Source: an uncultured Bacteroidales bacterium (GTDB taxonomy: Bacteria > Bacteroidota > Bacteroidia > Bacteroidales > Bacteroidaceae). Taken from it: a stretch of 64,000 bases of DNA. A program made the translations under genes and the position numbers. The number at the start of each line of letters is the position of its first letter. The first letter of the stretch is position 1. Shown one piece after another: positions 40,076 to 48,447 of the stretch. The DNA lies in NCBI GenBank assembly GCA_902760315.1, contig CACWFV010000005.1:62001-126000 (forward strand). The letters are read 5' to 3'. The notes under the pieces were generated by a model. That model was not told the origin of the DNA. It saw only the letters and a program-made list of their open reading frames with translations, and searched no databases.

Positions 40076-41934
40076 AAAAGATACTAACCATACTATCCGC
40101 CCTGTTGACCATCACGGCCGGAGCACAAACCCTGAACGTCACGGTAGGCAATGTGGTCTACCAGTTTCCTGCCACCCAGACGGGCGACATGACCTTTACC
40201 GACGGCACCACACTGACCGTCATGGGCAAGTCGTTCACGCTGGCCGACGTCGCAAGCATCGCTGTTGACGACAGCGAAGTGACTGATAATCTGGTGAGCA
40301 TCGTCTACGGCGCCTCATCAGCTACGGTCTACGTGGCCGGCAACGTGGCACAGTACGTGACGCCCTCCGTCAGCGGTGCCCACGTCACCATTACGCAGTC
40401 GAACACCGACGCCGTCGACAACGACGAGATAACCTACCAGCTCTCCGGTTCCACCACCGACGGTTCGCTGGTGCTCGGCGGCTCCTACAAGTGTACCGTG
40501 GCGCTGGCCGGTGTCACGCTGACCAATCCCAGCGGTGCAGCCATCAACATCACCAACTCCAAACGCATACAACTGAGCGCCAAGAAAGGCACCACCAACA
40601 CGCTGGCCGACGGCAGCGGCTCGCAGAAGGCCTGCATCTACAGCAAAGGGCAGTTGCAGCTGCAGGGCAACGGCACGCTGAACGTCGCGGGCAACTACAA
40701 GCATGCCATCAAGTCGGCATCGTATATAGAGATGAAGAACCTGACGCTGAACATCACTGCTGCCGTGGGCGACGGCATCAACTGCGAGGAGTACCTGCTC
40801 CTGAAGAGCGGCACCGTGACCATCAGCGGTGTGGGCGACGATGGCATCCAGTGCGACTTGGGCGGCACGGCGTCTACCGGCCAGACCACCGACCACGAGG
40901 ATGAAGACACGGGCAACATCTACATAGAGGGCGGCACGCTGACGGCCACCATCACGGCGGCAGCCTCGAAGGGACTGAAGGCCGAAGGCGACTTGCTAAT
41001 CAGCGGCGGCACCCTCAACGTCACCACCACGGGCACGGGCGCTTACGACAGCGACGAGCAGGACGCCAAAGGCTGTGCGGCACTGAAGAGCGACGGCAAC
41101 ATGACCATCGCGGACGGCACGCTGACGTTGAAGTCGACAGGCTCCGGCGGCAAGTGCGTCAAGTGTGACGGCGCGCTGACCATCAGCGGTGGCACCATCA
41201 CGGCCCAGTCCACGGGCTCGCAGTATAAGTACAGCAGCAGCGCCACGGCCTCGCCCAAGTGCATCAAGAGCGACGGGGCCATGACCATCAGCGGCGGCAG
41301 CATCACGGCCTCGTCCTCTAACCACGAGGGCATCGAGTCGAAGAGCACGCTGACCATCAGCGGCGGCTACGTCTACGTCACCTCCAAAGACGACGCCATC
41401 AACTCAGCCGGCGACCTGACGATAACAGGCGGCTACGTCATGGCCAGTGCCAGCGGCAACGACGGCATCGACGCCAATGGCAACTGCTACATCAAAGGCG
41501 GCAACGTGGTGGCCATAGCCTCCGTTCAACCGGAAGTAGGCATCGACGCCAACACCGAGGGCGGCAAGCAGCTCTACATCACGGGCGGCAACGTGGTAGC
41601 CATCGGCGGTTTCGAGAGCGGTGCCAGCATCACGGGCGGCACGGCTAAGTCGGCCAGCTACAGCAAGAGTACCTGGTACGGACTCTCCAATGGTTCCGAG
41701 CAGGCCTTTGCCTTCAAGGTTCCCTCCAACAGTTCCATGGGTTCCACCATGGCCGTTTACACCACTGGCACCGCGGCGCTCAGCAAGGGCGTGACAGGCA
41801 GCGGCGACAGTTTCTGGAGCGGCAATGGCTACGCGGCGTTCAGCGGTGGCAGCAGCGTAACGCTCAGCAGCTACTCCGGTGGCGGTGGCCAGCCCGGTGG
41901 CGGAGGCCCCGGCGGTGGCGGCCGCGGCTGGTAG
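40072..41934 (+). CDS. Cthe_2159-type beta-helix carbohydrate-binding protein with Gly-rich tail
   Basis: A 620-residue secreted protein. Signal peptide (about 1-18, GAQ), a short N-terminal module shared with the preceding small protein (about 20-65), then a long right-handed beta-helix (about 85-540) made of repeats such as TISGGTI, TISGGSI and TISGGYV. This pattern fits the Cthe_2159 family, named after a Clostridium thermocellum protein that binds polygalacturonate. After about residue 545 there is a beta domain and a Gly-rich end (GGGGQPGGGGPGGGGRGW). It is homologous to the lipoprotein at 44298. No enzyme motif was recognised; a ligand-binding or scaffold role is likely. Confidence 0.82.
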   Translation: MKKILTILSALLTITAGAQTLNVTVGNVVYQFPATQTGDMTFTDGTTLTVMGKSFTLADVASIAVDDSEVTDNLVSIVYGASSATVYVAGNVAQYVTPSVSGAHVTITQSNTDAVDNDEITYQLSGSTTDGSLVLGGSYKCTVALAGVTLTNPSGAAINITNSKRIQLSAKKGTTNTLADGSGSQKACIYSKGQLQLQGNGTLNVAGNYKHAIKSASYIEMKNLTLNITAAVGDGINCEEYLLLKSGTVTISGVGDDGIQCDLGGTASTGQTTDHEDEDTGNIYIEGGTLTATITAAASKGLKAEGDLLISGGTLNVTTTGTGAYDSDEQDAKGCAALKSDGNMTIADGTLTLKSTGSGGKCVKCDGALTISGGTITAQSTGSQYKYSSSATASPKCIKSDGAMTISGGSITASSSNHEGIESKSTLTISGGYVYVTSKDDAINSAGDLTITGGYVMASASGNDGIDANGNCYIKGGNVVAIASVQPEVGIDANTEGGKQLYITGGNVVAIGGFESGASITGGTAKSASYSKSTWYGLSNGSEQAFAFKVPSNSSMGSTMAVYTTGTAALSKGVTGSGDSFWSGNGYAAFSGGSSVTLSSYSGGGGQPGGGGPGGGGRGW

Positions 41935-41949
41935 GGCGACAAGGAATTC

Positions 41950-41980
41950 GCTGAGCAATGATGGTTTTTCGCTGAATAGA
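41950..41980 (+). promoter_or_regulatory. Two-copy GCTGA operator, VTC operon
   Basis: GCTGA at 41950 and GCTGAATA at 41971, 21 bp apart, touching the -33 box. Geometry is identical to the two other promoters in this region. Confidence 0.6.
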
Positions 41981-42012
41981 TTTGCTCCTTTTGAAAGAAA
42001 AGATTACCTTTG
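41981..42012 (+). promoter_or_regulatory. Promoter of the VTC-DUF4956-DUF2490 operon
   Basis: TTTG (41981-41984), a 20-bp spacer and TACCTTTG (42005-42012): a complete Bacteroidota promoter. It lies 14 bp before ATG 42027, giving a very short leader, and shows that an in-frame TTG at 41982 cannot be the start. Confidence 0.8.
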
Positions 42013-42026
42013 CACCCGCTAACAAG

Positions 42027-42788
42027 ATGAAACAGAAAACAAGTATGACTGACCTACTGAACAGTTTTGCACCCATATCGCTGGAACAGATGTCGAGCGT
42101 GAAGCTGATGAACCGTACCGACACGAAGTTCGTCACCACCACCGAGCGGCTGCGGCAACTGCTGCAGATGGCTCTCAAGGACTACTACATTCAGGAGATT
42201 GACGGCCAGCGCAACCTGGAGTACGACACGACGTACTTCGACACCACCCAGTTCGACATGTACAGCGAGCACCAGCACAACCACGCCAACCGGCAGAAGA
42301 TTCGCTTCCGCACCTACTGCGTTTCAGGGTTGCAGTTCATGGAGGTGAAAACCAAGAACAATCACGGCCGCACCAAGAAGAAGCGCATCGAGGTAAGCGA
42401 CATGGATTTGCACGACAACGACAAGCGCAACTTTATCGGCCAGCACCTACACTACGACGTCGACACGCTGCAGCCGGCCCTGCACAACCACTTCTCGCGC
42501 ATCACGCTGGTGAACAAGGCCAAGACGGAGCGGCTGACCATCGACAGTCACCTCAGTTTCTACAACCTGGTGAACGGCCAGGAGAAGGACATGGGCAAAC
42601 TGGTCATCATCGAACTGAAGCGCGACGGCCGCATGCCCTCCCCGGTACTCGACATGCTGCGCCAACTGCACATCCACCCCCACGGTTTCTCGAAATACTG
42701 CATGGGGTCGGCACTCACCAATCCGCAGTTGCCCTGCAACCGGTTCAAGCGCAAACTCATTGAAATCAGGAAAATTCTGGCAGCATGA
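42027..42788 (+). CDS. VTC-domain protein (polyphosphate polymerase-like)
   Basis: A 253-residue cytosolic protein without signal peptide. The VTC fold (triphosphate-tunnel family) is read from MNRTDTKFV, then YFDTTQFDMY, the basic strand RQKIRFRTY, EVKTKN, and ELKRDGR near the end: alternating Arg/Lys and Glu on strands that would line the tunnel. Eukaryotic Vtc4 makes polyphosphate from ATP, and bacterial VTC proteins are assumed to act on triphosphate or polyphosphate; no direct proof exists for this subgroup. First gene of a four-gene operon with DUF4956, DUF2490 and a beta-helix lipoprotein. The start is fixed by the promoter 14 bp upstream. Confidence 0.85.
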   Translation: MKQKTSMTDLLNSFAPISLEQMSSVKLMNRTDTKFVTTTERLRQLLQMALKDYYIQEIDGQRNLEYDTTYFDTTQFDMYSEHQHNHANRQKIRFRTYCVSGLQFMEVKTKNNHGRTKKKRIEVSDMDLHDNDKRNFIGQHLHYDVDTLQPALHNHFSRITLVNKAKTERLTIDSHLSFYNLVNGQEKDMGKLVIIELKRDGRMPSPVLDMLRQLHIHPHGFSKYCMGSALTNPQLPCNRFKRKLIEIRKILAA

Positions 42789-42854
42789 CAAGCGCCAGCA
42801 CTATCTATAAAAAAACAACACACAACGACTACACACACAAAAAACGGAATAATT

Positions 42855-43538
42855 ATGGAGAATTTGTTTTCTATCACCTTTGGTGACACCATGATAAGGT
42901 TTCTTATCTGCCTCATCGTCAACTGGTTTATTGTCCACTTCCTGTACTTCAGGAAGGCCAACCGCCGCGACTTCTACTTTACCTTCGTCATCATCTCGGT
43001 AGCCATCTTCTTCCTCGTCTACCTGATGATGGGCATGGACCGCGGCAAAGCCACGATGGGCGTAGGCCTGGGACTCTTCGGCATCTTCAGCATCATGCGT
43101 TACCGCACCGACACGATGCCTGTCCGCGAAATGACCTATCTGTTTGTTGTCGTCTGCCTGTCAGTAGTCCACGCCATGGCCGACAATCTGGGTGTCGACG
43201 ACTTGGGCAAGATGATCGGCACACCACTGGCCGAACTCGTCACCATCGACATTGTCATCATCGGCGTCATCTACGCATTTGAGAGACTGCTGAAGGTCGA
43301 CGCCTCAAAACTCATTCAGTATGACCGCATTGAACTCATCAAGCCAGAGAAGCGCCAGGAGCTCATCCAGGACATTGAAGAGCGCACGGGGCTGAAGGTC
43401 ACCAAGATTGACGTGGGCGCCATCGACTTTCTGCGCGACATGGCCATGCTGCGCGTACACTACGAGGCTGACGGCACGGCCGACAAGGAGGTTGACAACA
43501 AGATAAAAATAAAGAACTCGGAATATGAACACGTTTAA
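42855..43538 (+). CDS. DUF4956 inner-membrane protein
   Basis: A 227-residue protein with about four to five hydrophobic helices in its first 150 residues (IRFLICLIVNWFIVHFL, FTFVIISVAIFFLVYL, the 70-90 region, YLFVVVCLSVVHAMA, IDIVIIGVIYAF) and a soluble C-terminal domain (about 155-227). The block GLGLFGIFSIMRYRTDTMPVREM is the DUF4956 signature. DUF4956 genes accompany VTC genes in many bacteria, so the protein is probably the membrane partner of the VTC enzyme. Function is not established. It overlaps the DUF2490 gene by 14 bp. Confidence 0.85.
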   Translation: MENLFSITFGDTMIRFLICLIVNWFIVHFLYFRKANRRDFYFTFVIISVAIFFLVYLMMGMDRGKATMGVGLGLFGIFSIMRYRTDTMPVREMTYLFVVVCLSVVHAMADNLGVDDLGKMIGTPLAELVTIDIVIIGVIYAFERLLKVDASKLIQYDRIELIKPEKRQELIQDIEERTGLKVTKIDVGAIDFLRDMAMLRVHYEADGTADKEVDNKIKIKNSEYEHV

Positions 43539-44274
43539 ACTGCTTGTGGTAGCCGCGCTGACAGCGATGAGTCTGCCCATGACAGCCCAGAGCGAAACCG
43601 GCCTGTGGATGGAGCTGGGCGCAGAGAAGAAGCTGTCGAAAAAATTCAGCGTAGGACTGGAAGCCGACCTGCGCACGCGCAACGACCTGAAAACGATGGA
43701 CCGCTGGAGCATTGGGCTGAACGCCGAGTATAAACCGGTGAAGTATCTGAAGCTGGACGCCGGCTACACCCTGCTCAACAACAACTTCCGCGAGGACGTG
43801 AGTTACAATGCCGACGGGTCGTACAACAACTGGCGCCCCTCTTACTGGGGCATCCGCCACCGCGTGAACGCTTCTGTCACCGGCACGTACAAGTTTCAGA
43901 ACAACCTGCGCATTTCGCTGCGCGAGCGCTGGCAATACACCTACCGCCCGGAGAAGACCGTCACACGCTGGGACTTCGACAACTCCTGGTGGGAAGACAA
44001 GGTGCGCGGCGGCAAGGGCAAGAACCAGTTGCGCTCCCGTCTGCAGCTGGAGTACGACAAGAAAGGGGCGCTCTTCACCCCATACGCCAACGTGGAGCTG
44101 TACAACTCGTGGGCCGTGGAAAAGATTCGCTACACCATTGGCACCGACTACAGTCCGTCAAAGCAGCATACGTTCAGCCTCTTCTACCGCTATCAGAACA
44201 TGAAGAATGTAGACGTTGACGAGTACGACCCCGACATGCACTATATCGGTGTGGGCTATAAGTTCAAATTCTAA
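43525..44274 (+). CDS. DUF2490 predicted outer-membrane beta-barrel
   Basis: A 249-residue protein with signal peptide (about 1-19, MTAQ) and then repeated amphipathic beta strands (GLWMELGAEKKL, FSVGLEADLRTRND, LRISLRERWQYTYRP, LRSRLQLEYDKKG) ending MHYIGVGYKFKF, a terminal aromatic residue typical of barrel proteins. This fits DUF2490. It may be a pore or anchor in the outer membrane for the product or proteins of this operon. Overlap with the DUF4956 frame implies coupled translation. Confidence 0.8.
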   Translation: MNTFKLLVVAALTAMSLPMTAQSETGLWMELGAEKKLSKKFSVGLEADLRTRNDLKTMDRWSIGLNAEYKPVKYLKLDAGYTLLNNNFREDVSYNADGSYNNWRPSYWGIRHRVNASVTGTYKFQNNLRISLRERWQYTYRPEKTVTRWDFDNSWWEDKVRGGKGKNQLRSRLQLEYDKKGALFTPYANVELYNSWAVEKIRYTIGTDYSPSKQHTFSLFYRYQNMKNVDVDEYDPDMHYIGVGYKFKF

Positions 44275-44297
44275 ACACAGCAAAAACAGATTACACG

Positions 44298-45434
44298 ATG
44301 AAGAAAACACTATTTTGCCTCATGGTTGCGATAGCACTCGTCGGTTGCCAGAACGACGACAGCGACTTCAGCGCATATACTGACGGAGAGGCTACGGCTG
44401 ACAACGCCATCTACATCCATTATAATGGTACGAGCGTCAGCGTCACAGGCGACACCAACGGCTATGTCAGCACCAGCGGAGCCGATGTCATTGTCAACAC
44501 GGGGTCGGCCACCGACTCACTGCTGCTGGTGCTCAGCGGCACGACCAGCGACGGTTCGCTCCTCGTCTACCGCCAGCGCAAGTTTGGCATCCGGCTGAAC
44601 GGCGTCAGCATCCATAACAGCGACGGTCCTGCCATCAACAACCAGTGTGGCAAGTCGCTTTACGTCGAAGTGGCTGCGGGCACTACCAACACGCTGACCG
44701 ACGGCTCCAGCTACGCTGACGTGACCGACAACGACGGCAATGCCATTCAGCAGAAGGGCGCCCTGTTCAGCGAGGGACAGCTCTACTTCTCAGGAACGGG
44801 AACCCTGAACGTGACCGGTTCCACGAAGAATGCCATTGCCTGTGACGACTACATCGTCATCGACGACGCCACCATCACCGCGACCTCATCGACGGGTCAT
44901 GGCATTTCGGTGAACGACGGTTTCCAAATGAACAGCGGTACGTTGAACATTGACGTCACCGGTGACGGCTGCAAGGGACTAAAGAATGACTCCACCACTT
45001 TCATCACTGGGGGCACGCTAAACATCAGCACTACTGGTGGCTGCGTCTATGACGAGGACGCTGCTGACTATAGCTCGGCAGCCTGCATCAAAGGCGATTA
45101 CGCCATCAACATCAGCGGGGGCAACATCACACTGACCAGCTCAGGCGACGGCGGCAAGGGCATCAACTGCGACCGGGACGTGGTGTTCAGTGGGGGCTCG
45201 ATGACAGTAACAACAACGGGGTCCAACAACGACGCTAAACCCAAGGGGGTGAAAAGCGACACGGGCATCATCGTCAGTGGCGGTTCATTCCATGTCACGG
45301 TGAAAAAGAGCTGGGCATGCGACAATGGCTACGAGAGTGCTGACGAGACTGACCAGGCAGCCAACTGCGTAACCATCGTGGGCACACCCGCCACCCAGAG
45401 TCTTGCTAAGAAGTCGGTGACTATCGTCTTCTAA
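44298..45434 (+). CDS. Cthe_2159-type beta-helix lipoprotein
   Basis: A 378-residue protein with lipobox (LVGC, about residue 17) and an acidic run right after it (CQNDDSDFS), which resembles the Bacteroidota surface-export signal, so it is probably on the outside of the cell. The body has beta-helix rungs (FITGGTLNIST, INISGGNITLTS, VVFSGGSMTVTT, IIVSGGSFHVTV) homologous to the 620-residue protein at 40072; both share GTTNTL(A/T)DGS and GTLNV. It is the last gene of the VTC operon, 23 bp after DUF2490, and overlaps murF tail-to-tail by 4 bp. Confidence 0.82.
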   Translation: MKKTLFCLMVAIALVGCQNDDSDFSAYTDGEATADNAIYIHYNGTSVSVTGDTNGYVSTSGADVIVNTGSATDSLLLVLSGTTSDGSLLVYRQRKFGIRLNGVSIHNSDGPAINNQCGKSLYVEVAAGTTNTLTDGSSYADVTDNDGNAIQQKGALFSEGQLYFSGTGTLNVTGSTKNAIACDDYIVIDDATITATSSTGHGISVNDGFQMNSGTLNIDVTGDGCKGLKNDSTTFITGGTLNISTTGGCVYDEDAADYSSAACIKGDYAINISGGNITLTSSGDGGKGINCDRDVVFSGGSMTVTTTGSNNDAKPKGVKSDTGIIVSGGSFHVTVKKSWACDNGYESADETDQAANCVTIVGTPATQSLAKKSVTIVF

Positions 45435-46792
45435 AGCAGAGCGGGCAACTCGTAGAGTTTGACGCTGTTAGAGCCTTTTATCAAGATATAGTACTGCTGC
45501 GGTTGCTGTTCGGCAATCGCAGCTTTTACTTCCTCTGTGCTGGCAAAGACGCGGAAGCATGGATACTCGCCGGCCGACGACATTTCGCTGACAGCTTTCT
45601 GGAATTCAGCACCCACCAGCCAGACTTTGTCAAAACGGGCTTCTTCCAGCATGCGCACCACCTTGCGGTGCTCCTCCTGACTGACGTCGCCTAGTTCGCC
45701 CATCTGTCCGATAATTGCCATCTTAGGCTTCACCTCCATCAGGCGGAAGTTGTCAATAGCGGCCTTCATGGAGGTGGGATTTGCGTTGTAGGCATCAACG
45801 ATGAGGTGGTTATGTTCTGTCTCCGTCAGTTGCGAGCGGTTGTTGGTAGGCACGTAGTTCGACAGGGCGTGGTTAATCTGCTCAAAGGGAATATTATTGA
45901 CGTAGCCCACGGTGATGGCGGCCAGCATATTGTCCAGATTGTAGGCGCCAATCAGGTGTGTCTGCACTTCCATCCATTCGCTTTGGTAGCCGGTATCGTG
46001 GTCTTGCTCTCTCCAGCGAAACTTCAGGAAGGGCGCGCACGAGACGACCTCGCCACGTATCAGAATGTCCTCAGAGTCGCTTTGGCCATAATAGTAGATG
46101 TCGGGCTGAGTGTTTCTGTCCGTGATACGCTGGCGGAGCATCTGCATGAGATGTTCATTGTCGCGGTTGACAAACAGCGGACAGTCGTGGCCGAGCAGGA
46201 AGTCGTATAGCTCACCCTTGGTCTTGCAGACACCCTCAAACGAGCCGAACCCCAGCAGATGGGCTCTGCCTACATTGGTAATAAGACCACATGTAGGTTC
46301 TGCCGTCTCCACCAGCGTCTTGATGTCACCGGGATGCGATGCTCCCATTTCCACCACGGCAATATCAGCCATGTCGTCTAGCCGGAACAGCGTCTTGGGC
46401 ACACCCACGTCGTTGTTGAAGTTGCCCTCAGTGGCCATCACGCTATAGCACTCTGACAGCACGGCACGAATCAGTTCCTTGGTCGTTGTCTTGCCGTTGG
46501 TGCCTGTAATGCCCACCATTGGCATGTCAAACTGCCGGCGGTGCTCGCGCGCCAAATCTTTGAAGGTCTGCAGACAGTCGTCCACGCGGATAATCCTGTC
46601 GGAGTCTGAAGCCACCGCTTCGTCTACGATGGCATAGGCACACCCTTTCTGGAGTGCGGCCTCGGCAAACTGGTTGCCATTAAACGTGGCACCCTTTAGT
46701 GCCAGGAAGATGCTGCCCTGCGGACAGTTACGGCTGTCGGTGGTGATGCACGGATGCTGCTGATACAGCTTATAGAGTTCTTTGATGTCCAT
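45431..46792 (-). CDS. murF: UDP-N-acetylmuramoyl-tripeptide--D-alanyl-D-alanine ligase
   Basis: A 453-residue Mur ligase. The N-terminal domain has TDSRNCPQGSIFLALKGATFNGNQFA, typical of MurF; the central ATPase domain has the P-loop GITGTNGKTTTKEL and NFNNDVGVPKTLFRL; the C-terminal domain has LIVDAYNANPTSMKAAI. It adds D-Ala-D-Ala to the UDP-MurNAc-tripeptide in peptidoglycan synthesis. It stands outside any visible mur/dcw cluster. Its stop overlaps the beta-helix lipoprotein stop by 4 bp. Confidence 0.93.
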   Translation of the reverse strand: MDIKELYKLYQQHPCITTDSRNCPQGSIFLALKGATFNGNQFAEAALQKGCAYAIVDEAVASDSDRIIRVDDCLQTFKDLAREHRRQFDMPMVGITGTNGKTTTKELIRAVLSECYSVMATEGNFNNDVGVPKTLFRLDDMADIAVVEMGASHPGDIKTLVETAEPTCGLITNVGRAHLLGFGSFEGVCKTKGELYDFLLGHDCPLFVNRDNEHLMQMLRQRITDRNTQPDIYYYGQSDSEDILIRGEVVSCAPFLKFRWREQDHDTGYQSEWMEVQTHLIGAYNLDNMLAAITVGYVNNIPFEQINHALSNYVPTNNRSQLTETEHNHLIVDAYNANPTSMKAAIDNFRLMEVKPKMAIIGQMGELGDVSQEEHRKVVRMLEEARFDKVWLVGAEFQKAVSEMSSAGEYPCFRVFASTEEVKAAIAEQQPQQYYILIKGSNSVKLYELPALL

Positions 46793-46812
46793 CTTGTTCT
46801 AATAATTTGGGG

Positions 46813-46820
46813 CAAAATTA
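46813..46820 (-). promoter_or_regulatory. -7 box of murF
   Basis: Minus strand TAATTTTG, 20 nt before the murF ATG; divergent to the folP promoter, with no clear -33 box. Confidence 0.5.
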
Positions 46821-46864
46821 CAAAATAATTATCAATTATGTACGAAACATAACAAATTATTTCG

Positions 46865-46872
46865 TAACTTTG
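46865..46872 (+). promoter_or_regulatory. -7 box of folP-cdaA
   Basis: TAACTTTG, ending only 8 bp before the folP ATG at 46881, which implies an almost leaderless transcript. Confidence 0.65.
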
Positions 46873-46880
46873 CAACTATT

Positions 46881-47609
46881 ATGGAATATACGCTGAATTG
46901 CAACGGGAAATTGCTGGAGCTGACAACGCCACAGGTGATGGGCATACTGAATGCTACGCCCGACTCGTTCTATGCTGGTGGCGCCTGTTCGACGCGTCCT
47001 GACAGCGAGCCAGCGACAGAGGCCGAGGAGATGGAGCGACTGCGGCTGGCGCTGGCTGTGGTGCGTCGCGAGGCTCCGCAGGCTGTAGTCAGCGTCGACA
47101 CCTACCGTCCTGACGTGGCACGCATGGTGGTCGAGGAGTTTGGCGCTGACATCATCAACGACGTGGGGGCACCGGTTAATGCTTCTGCCAACAGCCTGCA
47201 GGCTATGTTCCGCATGGTGAGCCGGCTGGGAGTACCCTATGTCTACATGTCGCGCAAAGCCACCATGACAGACATTCTGCTTGACTGTGCCGAGGCAGTC
47301 GACACGCTGCGCTCCATGGGACAGAAAGATATTGTGCTGGACCCAGGTTTCGGCTTTGGCAAGACGCTGGAACAGAACTACGCTGCTGTGCGGGAATTGG
47401 AGCGCATGCAGATGCTGCGCCTGCCCCTGCTGGTGGGTGTCAGTCGCAAGAGCATGATATGGCGACTGTTTGCTACTACGCCAGCTGAGGCCCTGAACGG
47501 TACTACGGTGCTCCATACGGTTGCTTTGATGAAGGGTGCTGCCATTCTGCGGGTGCACGACGTCCGTGAAGCAGTAGAAACGATAAAATTGGTAAGCTAT
47601 GTTTTTTGA
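46881..47609 (+). CDS. folP: Dihydropteroate synthase
   Basis: A 242-residue TIM-barrel enzyme of folate synthesis, joining dihydropterin pyrophosphate with p-aminobenzoate. Motifs: PQVMGILNATPDSFYAGG, SVDTYRPDVA, IINDVG, DPGFGFGKT and GVSRKSM. Slightly shorter than most DHPS proteins, with a compact N terminus; ATG 46881 is fixed by the promoter just upstream. The gene overlaps cdaA by 11 bp, a pairing that recurs in Bacteroidota. Confidence 0.93.
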   Translation: MEYTLNCNGKLLELTTPQVMGILNATPDSFYAGGACSTRPDSEPATEAEEMERLRLALAVVRREAPQAVVSVDTYRPDVARMVVEEFGADIINDVGAPVNASANSLQAMFRMVSRLGVPYVYMSRKATMTDILLDCAEAVDTLRSMGQKDIVLDPGFGFGKTLEQNYAAVRELERMQMLRLPLLVGVSRKSMIWRLFATTPAEALNGTTVLHTVALMKGAAILRVHDVREAVETIKLVSYVF

Positions 47610-48375
47610 ATTCGGTATCAAGGATATTATCGACATCGTACTCGTCGCCCTGACGCTGTTCTATGTCTACCGGCTGATGAAGGAGTCGCGCTCGCTGAAC
47701 GTCTTCATGGGCATCCTGATGTTCATAGTCTTTTGGCTGGTCGTCTCGCAAGTGCTGGAGATGAAGCTACTGGGCAGCATTCTCGACAAGCTGGTGTCGG
47801 TGGGTGTCATCGGACTCATCATCCTGTTCCAGGAGGACATCCGCAAGTTTCTCTACAACATTGGCGGCCACCAGCGCATGAGGGCCTTGAGACGCCTCTT
47901 TTCCAACAACGACAGAAAGCAGAATGCAGAGCAACTGAAGCGTACCATCATGCCCATCGTCATGGCCTGCATGTCGATGAGCAAGAAGAAGGTGGGTGCC
48001 CTGATAGTCATACAGCGCGCCACACCGCTGGACGATATCGTGGCTACGGGTGAGGAAATCGATGCCCGCATCAGCCAGCAGCTCATAGAGAACATCTTCT
48101 TCAAGAACTCGCCGCTCCACGACGGTGCCTTGGTGGTTGTCCGCCAGCGTATCCGTGCTGCTGGCTGTATCCTGCCCGTCAGCCACAACCTCGACATCCC
48201 TAAGGAATTGGGATTGCGCCACCGTGCCGCTTTGGGCATCACCCACGAGAGCGACTGCATAGCCATCGTCGTCAGCGAGGAGACGGGTAGCATCTCCGTA
48301 GCCATCCGTAGCGACTTCCAGCTCCGCCTCTCGGCAGAGAAGCTGGAGAGCATCCTGACCCAGGAGCTTATGTAA
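47599..48375 (+). CDS. cdaA: Diadenylate cyclase CdaA (c-di-AMP synthase)
   Basis: A 258-residue membrane enzyme making c-di-AMP from two ATP. Three N-terminal hydrophobic segments (about 8-24, 36-52, 60-78) precede the DAC domain with the DGALVVV (DGA) and GLRHRAALG (RHR) catalytic motifs and EETGSISVA. The frame starts inside folP (11-bp overlap), so the two are co-translated. c-di-AMP usually controls potassium and osmolyte balance and cell-wall stress. Confidence 0.92.
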   Translation: MFFEFGIKDIIDIVLVALTLFYVYRLMKESRSLNVFMGILMFIVFWLVVSQVLEMKLLGSILDKLVSVGVIGLIILFQEDIRKFLYNIGGHQRMRALRRLFSNNDRKQNAEQLKRTIMPIVMACMSMSKKKVGALIVIQRATPLDDIVATGEEIDARISQQLIENIFFKNSPLHDGALVVVRQRIRAAGCILPVSHNLDIPKELGLRHRAALGITHESDCIAIVVSEETGSISVAIRSDFQLRLSAEKLESILTQELM

Positions 48376-48390
48376 ACGTATACGCTAAAT

Positions 48391-48425
48391 AATTGATAAT
48401 TGATAATTGATAATTGATAATTAAT
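48391..48425 (+). repeat. Heptamer repeat AATTGAT x4 upstream of pta promoter
   Basis: Four perfect AATTGAT units (48391-48418) and a variant AATTAAT (48419-48425). The last perfect unit ends exactly 10 bp before the -7 box of pta. Confidence 0.8.
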
Positions 48426-48428
48426 TTG

Positions 48429-48436
48429 TAACTTTG
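48429..48436 (+). promoter_or_regulatory. -7 box of pta-ackA
   Basis: TAACTTTG. The expected -33 position lies inside the AATTGAT repeat (nearest match ATTG at 48406-48409). Confidence 0.65.
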
Positions 48437-48447
48437 CAGACAAGTAA

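Noticed and set aside
41982-42026. Earlier TTG start for the VTC protein
   Set aside because: It would lie inside the promoter (-33 box at 41981-41984), so it cannot be in the mRNA.
48391-48425. CRISPR-like repeat
   Set aside because: Units are 7 bp and contiguous without spacers; simple tandem repeat.
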